The notes beneath the pieces are model-generated. The model worked only from the letters and a program-made list of their open reading frames with translations, made no database searches and was not told the origin of the DNA. A DNA stretch of 64,000 nt from Blastocatellia bacterium UBA7656 (GTDB lineage: Bacteria > Acidobacteriota > Blastocatellia > UBA7656): NCBI GenBank assembly GCA_002483445.1, contig DLHY01000030.1, positions 62,001 through 126,000 of the forward strand, given 5' to 3'. Positions 17,957 to 24,985 of this stretch are shown in pieces (positions within the stretch are counted from its first letter, which is position 1; every line of letters starts with the position of its first letter). The position numbers and the translations under genes are program-made.

Positions 17957-18892
17957 ATGGCTACAGCATTCATTTATGATCCCGTCTTTTTGAAGCATAA
18001 GACCGGGCGGCATCCCGAAAACGCCCGCAGGGTCGAAGTGATTTTGTCTGCTGTCGAGTCGGATGACGCGCTCTGGCCGCAGCTTTCAAAAGTCGCCCCG
18101 CGACCTGCGCGCGACGAAGATGTGATGCGGTGTCACAGCGAACATCTCATCGATCATCTTCGCGGACTGTGCGAGCGCGGCGTGCCTTTCGTCGATTTGG
18201 ACACGGTTATATGCGCGGAGTCTTTCGAGGTTGCGCTTATGGCTGCGGGCGCGGGGGTAACTGCCGTAGATCACGTATTCAATGAAGCGGCGCAGAATGC
18301 TTTCGCGCTCATCCGTCCGCCCGGACATCACGCCACACAGAGTCGCTCGATGGGCTTTTGCCTTTTCAACAACGCAGCCGTGGCCGCTCGCTACGCGCAG
18401 TCTCAATACGGAGCCGAGCGCGTGTTGATAATCGATTGGGACGTGCATCATGGCAACGGCACGCAGGACATTTTTTATCACGACCCGACAGTGTTTTATT
18501 TTTCGACGCATCAGTACCCGTATTATCCCGGCACCGGATCGGCGAGCGAGCGCGGGCTTGACGCGGGCGAAGGCACGACGCTCAACATCCCTCTGACCGA
18601 AGGCACATCGGCGCGCGCTTACCGCGAGGCATTCACAGACGCGCTTCGAGCGATTGAGAAAATTTTTCCTCCCGATCTCATCATCATCTCCGCCGGATTC
18701 GATTCGAGAATAGACGATCCGCTCGGCGGGCTGATGCTCACGGACTCGGACTTTCGCGAGATGACTAAAGAAGTGATGGATATGGCTGACCGTCACGCCC
18801 GCGGAAGAGTGGTATCGGTGCTTGAAGGCGGATACAACCTCGACACTCTGGGCGAAACAGTTCGCACACACATCGAAACCTTATCCTCATGA
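17957..18892 (+). CDS. Histone-deacetylase family protein (AcuC/HDAC-like deacetylase)
   Basis: A 311-aa arginase/deacetylase-fold enzyme. Key residues are visible: the RPPGHHA motif with His124-His125, and the zinc-binding IIDWDVHHGNGTQ with Asp160/Asp162 and His164; a second zinc aspartate is in ISAGFDSR-DDPLGG. The length is usual for class II bacterial HDAC homologues. Members deacetylate acetyl-lysine or acetylpolyamines; the substrate here is unknown. Its stop overlaps the start of the next gene by four bases (ATGA). Confidence 0.9.
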   Translation: MATAFIYDPVFLKHKTGRHPENARRVEVILSAVESDDALWPQLSKVAPRPARDEDVMRCHSEHLIDHLRGLCERGVPFVDLDTVICAESFEVALMAAGAGVTAVDHVFNEAAQNAFALIRPPGHHATQSRSMGFCLFNNAAVAARYAQSQYGAERVLIIDWDVHHGNGTQDIFYHDPTVFYFSTHQYPYYPGTGSASERGLDAGEGTTLNIPLTEGTSARAYREAFTDALRAIEKIFPPDLIIISAGFDSRIDDPLGGLMLTDSDFREMTKEVMDMADRHARGRVVSVLEGGYNLDTLGETVRTHIETLSS

Positions 18893-20190
18893 ATATGAAT
18901 AGAAGAGAGTTCAACTTGAGCCTGCTCGCAGCAATGGGAACGAGCGCAATCGCTCGCTCGCAAACCAGTCTGCGCGCGAACGGCAAACGTCTCAACGATC
19001 ATCTCTCTGCTCTCGCGGAGTTCGGCAAAAATCCGCAGGGCGGAGTGAGCCGCGTCGCCTACAGCGATGCTGACCGCGAGGGCCGCGAGTTTGCCATGAG
19101 ATTGATGCGCGAAGTCCGCCTCGACGTGAAAATCGATACGGCGGGAAATATTATTGGAAAGCGCGCAGGCAGTCAGCCTAACCTGCCGCCGATAATGATC
19201 GGCTCACACATCGATTCGGTTCCCGAAGGCGGCAACTACGATGGCAATGTAGGCTCGATGAGCGCGATTGAAGTCGCTCAGACCGTTGCCGAAAACAACA
19301 TCGCCACGCGGCACTCGGTTGAAGTCATCATCTTTCAAAACGAAGAAGGCGGGTTGATAGGCAGTCGCGCCGTGAGCGGCGAGTTGACTGAAAAAGAACT
19401 CGACCTTGTGAGCCGCAGCGGTAAGACCATTCGAGATGGAATCAAATTCATAGGCGGCGATCCTGCGCGCATCAGTGAAGCGAGGCGGCGGCGCGGCGAG
19501 ATCGCGGCTTATGTGGAATTGCACATCGAGCAGGGCGCTATACTCGCCACTGAAAAGATCGACATCGGCATAGTCGAAGGCATAGTCGGCATCAACTGGT
19601 GGGATGTGACCTTAGAAGGCTTCGCCAATCACGCTGGCACGACTCCTATGAATCAAAGGCGAGATGCGATGCTGGCTGCTGCGAAATTCACTGAAGCGGT
19701 CAATCGAGTTGTGACAAGCATACCGGGCCGACAGGTAGGAACGGTCGGGCGCATTCAGGCGTGGCCGGGAGCGCCGAACGTGATTCCGGGCAAGGTGGTT
19801 TTAAGTTTGGAGTTGCGCGACCTCGACGGCGCGAAGATTCAAATGCTTTACGGAAGGATTCGCGCGGAAGCTGACGAGATCGCAAAAGCATCGGGCGTGA
19901 GTTTCGATTTCAAAGAGATCAACGTGAACACGCCTGCGCCCACTGACGAGCGCGTTCGACGGATGATTGCTGAATCAGCGAAGGAGTTGGGGTTGACGAC
20001 GAAATTGATGCCGAGCGGCGCAGGCCACGACGCGCAGGATATTGCGCGACTCGCTCCCGTAGGGATGATCTTCGTTCCAAGCGCGGGAGGCATCAGCCAT
20101 TCGCCGAAAGAGTTCTCGCGCCCTGAAGACATAACCAACGGAGCGAACGTGCTTCTGCACACGCTCCTCAAACTCGATAAGCAGATTTGA
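18889..20190 (+). CDS. M20-family Zn-dependent amidohydrolase (N-carbamoyl amino acid / allantoate type)
   Basis: A 433-aa protein with a twin-arginine-like start (NRREFNLSLLAAMG), suggesting Tat export. Metal ligands typical for M20 hydantoinase/carbamoylase enzymes are present: His107 (GSHIDSVPEGG), Asp118 (NYDGNVG), Glu152-Glu153 (FQNEEGG), and a later histidine in HIEQGAIL. It is translationally coupled to the deacetylase gene. Families with this architecture hydrolyse N-carbamoyl-L-amino acids, allantoate or ureidoglycolate; sequence alone does not decide between them. Confidence 0.88.
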   Translation: MNMNRREFNLSLLAAMGTSAIARSQTSLRANGKRLNDHLSALAEFGKNPQGGVSRVAYSDADREGREFAMRLMREVRLDVKIDTAGNIIGKRAGSQPNLPPIMIGSHIDSVPEGGNYDGNVGSMSAIEVAQTVAENNIATRHSVEVIIFQNEEGGLIGSRAVSGELTEKELDLVSRSGKTIRDGIKFIGGDPARISEARRRRGEIAAYVELHIEQGAILATEKIDIGIVEGIVGINWWDVTLEGFANHAGTTPMNQRRDAMLAAAKFTEAVNRVVTSIPGRQVGTVGRIQAWPGAPNVIPGKVVLSLELRDLDGAKIQMLYGRIRAEADEIAKASGVSFDFKEINVNTPAPTDERVRRMIAESAKELGLTTKLMPSGAGHDAQDIARLAPVGMIFVPSAGGISHSPKEFSRPEDITNGANVLLHTLLKLDKQI

Positions 20191-20250
20191 CGAGTGGGAG
20201 CGAAAAAGAGAGAAGGATTGCGGGGATACTCACCTGCGGCGCATCCTCTA

Positions 20251-20280
20251 CTAACATCTATCCTCTAACATCTAACATCT
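20251..20280. repeat. Heptamer array (CTAACAT)
   Basis: Four consecutive heptamers CTAACAT, CTATCCT, CTAACAT, CTAACAT lie between the M20 gene and the peroxiredoxin gene, ending just before the peroxiredoxin ribosome-binding site. No inverted partner was seen. Confidence 0.7.
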
Positions 20281-20298
20281 TTTTCCGAAGGAGCGGAG

Positions 20299-20787
20299 AT
20301 GAGCGAGGCGAAATCAGAAATTCCCGCTGGAACGGAAATCGGGCAGCGCGCGCCTGATTTCGAATTGAAGGATCAGAACGGAGAGACGTGGAAGCTTTCG
20401 AGCAATGAGAGGAAAGTGGTCGCGCTGATTTTTTATCCGAGAGATGAAACGCCTGTCTGCACGAAGCAGATGTGCAGCATGAGAGATCGCTGGATGGATT
20501 ATCAGGAGACAGGCGCGGAGGTTGTGGCCATCTCGGTAGGCACGGAGGAGTCGCACAAAGAATTCGCCGAGCATCACGACTTACCTCAACGATTGCTCGC
20601 AGACGAGCGAGGGGAAGTGACTCGGCTTTACAAAGTGAAATCGCTACTCGGAGGCTCGCAGCGCGCAGTGATAGTGATCGACGGCGCGGGCGTGATCCAT
20701 TATCGCAAATCGGTGCTTCCGATTTTCCGACCCGATGATGATGAAGTGATAACGGCGATTCGCAGCGCAGCGCGTAAACCGAATTGA
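20299..20787 (+). CDS. Peroxiredoxin, PrxQ/BCP type
   Basis: A 162-aa thiol peroxidase of the AhpC/TSA superfamily. The active site TPVCTKQMC has the peroxidatic Cys54 and a second cysteine, Cys59, five residues on, which is the PrxQ/BCP pattern for an intramolecular disulfide. An AAGGAG site precedes the ATG. It reduces hydrogen peroxide and organic peroxides with thioredoxin-type donors. It uses ordinary cysteine, in contrast to the selenocysteine peroxiredoxin at 31735-32193. Confidence 0.92.
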   Translation: MSEAKSEIPAGTEIGQRAPDFELKDQNGETWKLSSNERKVVALIFYPRDETPVCTKQMCSMRDRWMDYQETGAEVVAISVGTEESHKEFAEHHDLPQRLLADERGEVTRLYKVKSLLGGSQRAVIVIDGAGVIHYRKSVLPIFRPDDDEVITAIRSAARKPN

Positions 20788-20794
20788 GTATGCC

Positions 20795-21277
20795 TCAATG
20801 CTTCCAGACAGCGAGGCGCAGGATCGGATGAGAAGGCGGCAAATGATCAGCTATGAGCATGAAGTCTTTTCGGTTGCGCGAAACCAGACCATAACCGTGC
20901 GCCAGTGCTGTTGCGGCAATGAAAACATCTTTCAAGAGATCTCTTGACATATTTTTTGAAAGACGGCCACAGACATATGCAGCTACGGTAGCAGCAGTTT
21001 GATTGAAATCCAGAATCGAACAGTTTTCAATAAAAAATTTGATCCTTTCAAGACCCTCATTTGCGCTGCTATCTTGAACGCCTGATTCTTTTGCTCCACT
21101 CTCGAATCCGTGTAGTGATTCAAAAACAGTTATTGAGGTCAATGCAGGTAATAGCTTATGCGTTGCTTGATATGCTATAACCTCGCGCAGAATGTTTTGC
21201 TCGCCGTATCTCCAAGCAGTAAGGATATTAGTGTCGAGAGCAACACGTATGTCTGGGGACACTGCGCCTATTGCCAT
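20795..21277 (-). CDS. PIN-domain protein (VapC-like ribonuclease)
   Basis: A 160-aa PIN-domain protein read from the ATG at 21277. Conserved acidic residues are Asp15 (VALDTNIL), Glu53 (TVFESLHG), Asp117 (KDVFIAATA) and Asp138, the usual metal-binding set of VapC-type endoribonucleases. Its start overlaps the stop of the upstream 361-aa gene (TGATG), so the pair is coupled as in toxin-antitoxin operons, although the partner is much larger than a normal VapB. Lower GC than neighbours suggests acquisition. Confidence 0.8.
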   Translation of the reverse strand: MAIGAVSPDIRVALDTNILTAWRYGEQNILREVIAYQATHKLLPALTSITVFESLHGFESGAKESGVQDSSANEGLERIKFFIENCSILDFNQTAATVAAYVCGRLSKNMSRDLLKDVFIAATALAHGYGLVSRNRKDFMLIADHLPPSHPILRLAVWKH

Positions 21278-22362
21278 CAACCAGTTTCTCCGTTCTTATC
21301 CCCTGTCAGAAAAGACCCAAAATCCAAATCAGGCCGGGCTGTTACTGCTGCTTTCTGTTCTTCTGTCAAACCAGCCAGCGTTGATGCAGCAAGCAGGTTA
21401 TATTGTTCAACCAAACGTGCATCGAGTTGCGATTCAAGATGAACCAACATCTGAATATCAGGATCCCAGGGTGTGTCAGGTAGGCGTGGCGCGTCCAGCA
21501 AGTTAAATATGGCTTGCCCACTTCTTGATCCCACAAGAAATTCAACAGGATGACCATCATCTGCTGCCAACTCGTGCCTCACATCATCAGGGTTCTGAAT
21601 GAAAAAATCTTCAATAATCACTGTATAGCTGCCGAGCGAAATCTCTTTCCCAAGCACAGTCTGACTGCTCGGCATCACTGAAGATTCGTAGCAAGCTGTT
21701 TCATCATCAGGAAACAACCTAGCAAGATTCTCTGACGTGGCAGGCGCTGCATCCTTTAATAGTCTCTTCGGATTCACCGGCCAGGCAAATGAACGATCAA
21801 CTATCGCGCGGTATGTGAAGATAATCGATTCTATCTCGCTTCCTGAAAAATCAGATGGAAGCTCAAATCGCTTGCCAGTGGCGCATTCTATCACCATAAG
21901 CCTATAGGCATTCTGCCGCATTTGTAGCCTCTGGCTTATTCTCTTGAGCGACATATCGAACCTCTGCTTGAGGTTAAGTCCAATTCCAGGAATCTGTAAG
22001 GGTACCCCACTAGAAAGCCCAAATAGCGCATAAAAAGTTGAGGCGATGAACTCAGCACACGGCTTCTTCTCAATCTTCTTTAATTCAAGCCAAACTTCAT
22101 TGATGTGAAATGCACTGTTCAACCTGCCTGATAAGGTCAGAGCAATAACAACATCCTTGCTAATATTTGCTTGTGCAGTTACCTTGCCTGATTTTTTCGC
22201 AAAATGAAAATCTGTGATAGGAGCAGTCACATGAAAACCAAAATCAGGGAAATCTATGTGGAAAACCGCATCAGGAACAACATTGGGAAAAGGCACTGGC
22301 AAAATCCCGGCGGCAACGGAGGCAACTATCGAAGGGTGATCGGCTGCAATAAGCGCACTCAT
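21277..22362 (-). CDS. Protein of unknown function coupled to PIN-domain gene
   Basis: A 361-aa protein that I do not recognise. It has no signal peptide; the first ~110 residues look beta-rich and hydrophobic (IVASVAAGILPVPFPNVVP), the middle is helical and the end is acidic. GAGG lies six nt before the ATG. It is co-translated with the PIN-domain gene and both sit in a more AT-rich island between a peroxiredoxin gene and a HAD gene. A role as antitoxin, target-recognition or defence partner is only an inference from this arrangement. Confidence 0.75.
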   Translation of the reverse strand: MSALIAADHPSIVASVAAGILPVPFPNVVPDAVFHIDFPDFGFHVTAPITDFHFAKKSGKVTAQANISKDVVIALTLSGRLNSAFHINEVWLELKKIEKKPCAEFIASTFYALFGLSSGVPLQIPGIGLNLKQRFDMSLKRISQRLQMRQNAYRLMVIECATGKRFELPSDFSGSEIESIIFTYRAIVDRSFAWPVNPKRLLKDAAPATSENLARLFPDDETACYESSVMPSSQTVLGKEISLGSYTVIIEDFFIQNPDDVRHELAADDGHPVEFLVGSRSGQAIFNLLDAPRLPDTPWDPDIQMLVHLESQLDARLVEQYNLLAASTLAGLTEEQKAAVTARPDLDFGSFLTGDKNGETG

Positions 22363-22468
22363 AAAAAACCTCGTTTCATTCAGAGCCTTTACTACTCCAA
22401 ATGACTAACAGAGAGAGTAATCCCCGTGCTGTCTCAGATCAAGATGATGGCGCGTAAAGCCAGTTTCT

Positions 22469-23137
22469 TCACACATCCAGCAAATCTGCCAGCGCCGCTA
22501 AGTTTGCAACTTCTGCTGTAGGCCCAACGCCGCCTTCCGGGACGCGCTCGCTTTTGCGATTTACCCAAACGACAGGCAGATTCAACGCTCGCGCAGGCAC
22601 TACATCATGAAAATAACTCTGCGCCGCGTGCAACAATCGAAGTTCGCCCGCTCTCGACTCGGCTTCGAGAAAATGGGCGTGACCTGGTTTATATGAGCGA
22701 ACCTGCTGGGCAGTCACTATCAGATCGAAATCCACGGTGAAATGCCTGCGCGTCAAAGCCAGCAGGTCATCATCCGTATTTGAAAGTATGCCGAGGCTGA
22801 ATCTACGCGCGAGCCTTTCGAGCGCAGCATTCGTGTCCGCAAACGGTTTCCACTCAGGCAAACTTGCGGCGAGAAACCGGGCGCGGTCCGGTTCGATATT
22901 CCAACCCAATCGCGAGGCCACACGCTGCGCAGTCTCCATAAGAACTTCGCGATAAGTCCGATACTCCGATTCAACCACAGGCTCTTCCGTGTGGTAAGCC
23001 GCGATGATGCTTTCGCGGTCAAAACTCAGACCGTCGAGCGCGGCTTCGCTTTGAAAAGCTTTTGTGATGCCGCCTTCCCAATCTATCAGCGTGCCGTAGC
23101 AGTCAAACGTGACGAGATCAAATTCGTTCGTGTTCAT
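22469..23137 (-). CDS. HAD-superfamily hydrolase, haloacid dehalogenase type II-like
   Basis: A 222-aa protein of the HAD-IA group. The motif FDCYGTLIDW gives nucleophile Asp12; motif II is LGILSNTDDDL and motif III/IV is SYKPGHAHF followed by LLHAAQSYFHDV. This pattern matches type II haloacid dehalogenase-like phosphatases. Most such proteins in genomes act on phosphorylated or chlorinated small molecules; the substrate here is not deducible. The stop of the membrane-anchored protein gene that lies upstream on this strand is 12 bp away. Confidence 0.88.
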   Translation of the reverse strand: MNTNEFDLVTFDCYGTLIDWEGGITKAFQSEAALDGLSFDRESIIAAYHTEEPVVESEYRTYREVLMETAQRVASRLGWNIEPDRARFLAASLPEWKPFADTNAALERLARRFSLGILSNTDDDLLALTRRHFTVDFDLIVTAQQVRSYKPGHAHFLEAESRAGELRLLHAAQSYFHDVVPARALNLPVVWVNRKSERVPEGGVGPTAEVANLAALADLLDV

Positions 23138-23149
23138 ATTTTCACTTTC

Positions 23150-23857
23150 TCAGGAATTGACCGCTTCGTAAAGCGAGAGCCACGAAGCTCTCAGCAACTC
23201 TTCTATTCGTTTCCAGTCCGCTTCCGTCACGCCGCCCTCATCGGCTTTCGTGTCGCGTATGGTCATCGCTTCGGCTCGCAGCCGCGCGTGTTCGGCGAGT
23301 TTTTCTGCGGGCATTTGGTAAAGCTCGGCGGGAAGTTCCGCAAGCGCGCGCTCTAAATCCGCGGGCTTGTGACGCGCTCGCTCACGATGGATGATCCACC
23401 ATTCAAGCTCAAGCCTCGCCGCGCGTTCGATGTTGAAATCGATGTCGCTGATGCGATGAATCGCTCCATAAAAATCTCTCAGGTACGGAAGCGCCTTTTC
23501 ATACTCGGCGCGATTGCGTCCGCCCTTGAAGACGAAAGCTGCGCGGGCCGCGCTGTAGGCGACTTTGTTCGATCTGAAGAAAGGCAGGTTGTACTGAGTC
23601 CTGAGCAGTTCGGTCAGTTGATTGAACAATCGCACTTCCTGCTTCTGGTAATAAGACCGCCACATCGCCGCTTCCAATCGCCCGACTTCCGCAGGATCGA
23701 ATTGGCGAAGGCTCGTAGAGCGCGGCCCGTAAAGGTCGTAAACAACCCACACCGCCACGAGCATCAAAATGATGCCGACCACCTTCCAGAATTTCGAGCG
23801 TTTGCGTTTTGGTTTGACGACCGGCTCGACTTCCGTCTCGGTTTGCGCTTTGCTCAT
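23150..23857 (-). CDS. Hypothetical membrane-anchored helical protein
   Basis: A 235-aa protein not recognised from sequence. A basic N-terminus (KPKRKRSKFWK) precedes a single membrane helix at about 24-44 (VVGIILMLVAVWVVYDLYG). The remainder is a soluble helical domain rich in Arg and Glu (RRSYYQKQEVRLFNQLTELL-like). It is probably co-transcribed with the HAD gene 12 bp downstream. Function unknown. Confidence 0.75.
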   Translation of the reverse strand: MSKAQTETEVEPVVKPKRKRSKFWKVVGIILMLVAVWVVYDLYGPRSTSLRQFDPAEVGRLEAAMWRSYYQKQEVRLFNQLTELLRTQYNLPFFRSNKVAYSAARAAFVFKGGRNRAEYEKALPYLRDFYGAIHRISDIDFNIERAARLELEWWIIHRERARHKPADLERALAELPAELYQMPAEKLAEHARLRAEAMTIRDTKADEGGVTEADWKRIEELLRASWLSLYEAVNS

Positions 23858-23922
23858 TTCTTGTTCCGCCTCGCGAATATTAGAACACAGGTAGTGTGTT
23901 TCGAAAACGTCTGCCGCAGAGG

Positions 23923-24039
23923 CGCCGCGTTGTCCGGCAAGCTGGCAGCTTGCCGCAGGCTTTCACCTCTCGCCTCTGGAAATCAACAGTCCTTTGCTCG
24001 AAGCAACGACAAGCTGGCAGCTTGTCGAACATACAAGAC
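23923..24039. repeat. 117-bp dispersed repeat, copy 1, with two covarying palindromes
   Basis: By eye it matches 33835-33951 at 116 of 117 positions. It holds two 19-nt palindromes, at 23936-23954 (GGCAAGCTG-G-CAGCTTGCC) and 24008-24026 (GACAAGCTG-G-CAGCTTGTC). They differ by a compensated G-C to A-T pair, which points to selection on the fold. It resembles a REP/BIME-type or non-autonomous mobile element. Confidence 0.85.
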
Positions 24040-24103
24040 ACTACGACGCCGGACAGTCAAAAAGTTTTCTGCCTGCCCGACGTCGCCTTCATTCAACAAT
24101 GCG

Positions 24104-24147
24104 GATATGCAACTCGCGCAACTGATCTTCGGAAACCGAACCGGGCG
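24104..24147. repeat. Duplicated aspS 3' end (distal copy, left flank of cassette)
   Basis: These 44 bp are identical to 25001-25044 inside aspS. On the minus strand they and the adjoining bases encode the aspS C-terminus SPGSVSEDQLRELHIRIVE and a stop, with synonymous differences from the intact copy near the end. The copy is a gene fragment. Together with the intact end it brackets the two-gene cassette at 24160-24965. Confidence 0.85.
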
Positions 24148-24159
24148 ATTGATTGTTCT

Positions 24160-24414
24160 TCAGGCAGGGGGTTCGAGACTCAAATCCTCAGTCGCTTTAC
24201 TAATCATTTCGATCTCAGCGAGCGCGATATTCATCCCGACATATTCATCCACCTGCTGGCGCAGGCTGTTGATGTGATCGATTATCGGCTCGGCCATCAG
24301 CGCGAATCGCCTGGGATTGAGAGAATAGACATCCCGCCTGAGCGCGGCGAGCGAGGATTCGAGGTTGATGATTGCGAGTTGTGTCTGTTCCAGTTGCTCA
24401 TCGTTTGTAATCAT
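24160..24414 (-). CDS. Small helical protein of nucleotidyltransferase cassette
   Basis: An 84-aa protein, mostly helical and probably coiled-coil (MITNDEQLEQTQLAIINLE at the start, then a Leu/Ile-rich heptad pattern). The start codon overlaps the stop of the upstream nucleotidyltransferase-like gene (ATGA). Small helical partners of this kind occur beside nucleotidyltransferase toxins or antitoxins. Function is not established; the family was not recognised. Confidence 0.7.
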   Translation of the reverse strand: MITNDEQLEQTQLAIINLESSLAALRRDVYSLNPRRFALMAEPIIDHINSLRQQVDEYVGMNIALAEIEMISKATEDLSLEPPA

Positions 24415-24965
24415 AGCTCAACCCTCAACAGCCCTTTCCTTCGTCGGCTTGTTTGCAAATCCGGGTCATCAGGTTTGACGCCTGAAAAGAACTCAACCAG
24501 CCTTTCATAAGTCTCACTTCCATCCACTGCCGGAAAAACGTCGAACCGGTATTTCCTTTTCACCATTCGTTTCGATTGAACATTGTACTCGAATGGCCTC
24601 AACTCTTGTACCAAATCAAAGTCTGCTCGCAAAACCAATATCAGGTCAATGTCCGATGGCCCGAACTTGGCAGTTATGTAACTCCCGTCTATGATAACCG
24701 CCTTTGCAATACCCGCGGCGCGAACCTCTTCAACATATTGCTTGAGTTTCTCAGTCAATAGCGGTCTCTTATCCGATTCTCTGAACTGACCGAAAACGCT
24801 TTCTACTTCATCCAGCGTGCAAGCATATATGCCTTCCGGAAGTACACCATCAACAAACTCAGGTATCAAACTGCGGCCCTCCCATGGCGTCAGGCTATCC
24901 AGATTTTGAAACCAGCCCAGTTGCAAACATTGCCTGTTTTTGCTCAACACAACTACGCGGTTCAT
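24411..24965 (-). CDS. Nucleotidyltransferase-fold protein (DUF6932-like)
   Basis: A 184-aa protein with the minimal nucleotidyltransferase core: Gly94-Ser95 in IIDGSYITAK, then Asp105 and Asp107 in GPSDIDLIL. The family resemblance is to DUF6932-type proteins, some of which sit in two-gene toxin-antitoxin-like loci. It overlaps the downstream 84-aa gene by four bases. The cassette lies directly after the aspS stop codon, flanked by duplicated aspS 3' ends, and shows different base usage, both of which suggest horizontal arrival. Biochemical activity unknown. Confidence 0.75.
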   Translation of the reverse strand: MNRVVVLSKNRQCLQLGWFQNLDSLTPWEGRSLIPEFVDGVLPEGIYACTLDEVESVFGQFRESDKRPLLTEKLKQYVEEVRAAGIAKAVIIDGSYITAKFGPSDIDLILVLRADFDLVQELRPFEYNVQSKRMVKRKYRFDVFPAVDGSETYERLVEFFSGVKPDDPDLQTSRRRKGLLRVEL

Positions 24966-24985
24966 TGATGAGCCGCATCAGTTTC

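Noticed and set aside
24160..24180. GGTTCGAGACTC resembling a tRNA T-loop
   Set aside because: No acceptor, D or anticodon stems can be drawn; it lies in the coding end of the 84-aa gene.
23369..24277. 302-aa plus-strand ORF running through the 117-bp repeat
   Set aside because: It crosses antisense of a real gene, the repeat and the aspS fragment; no domain.
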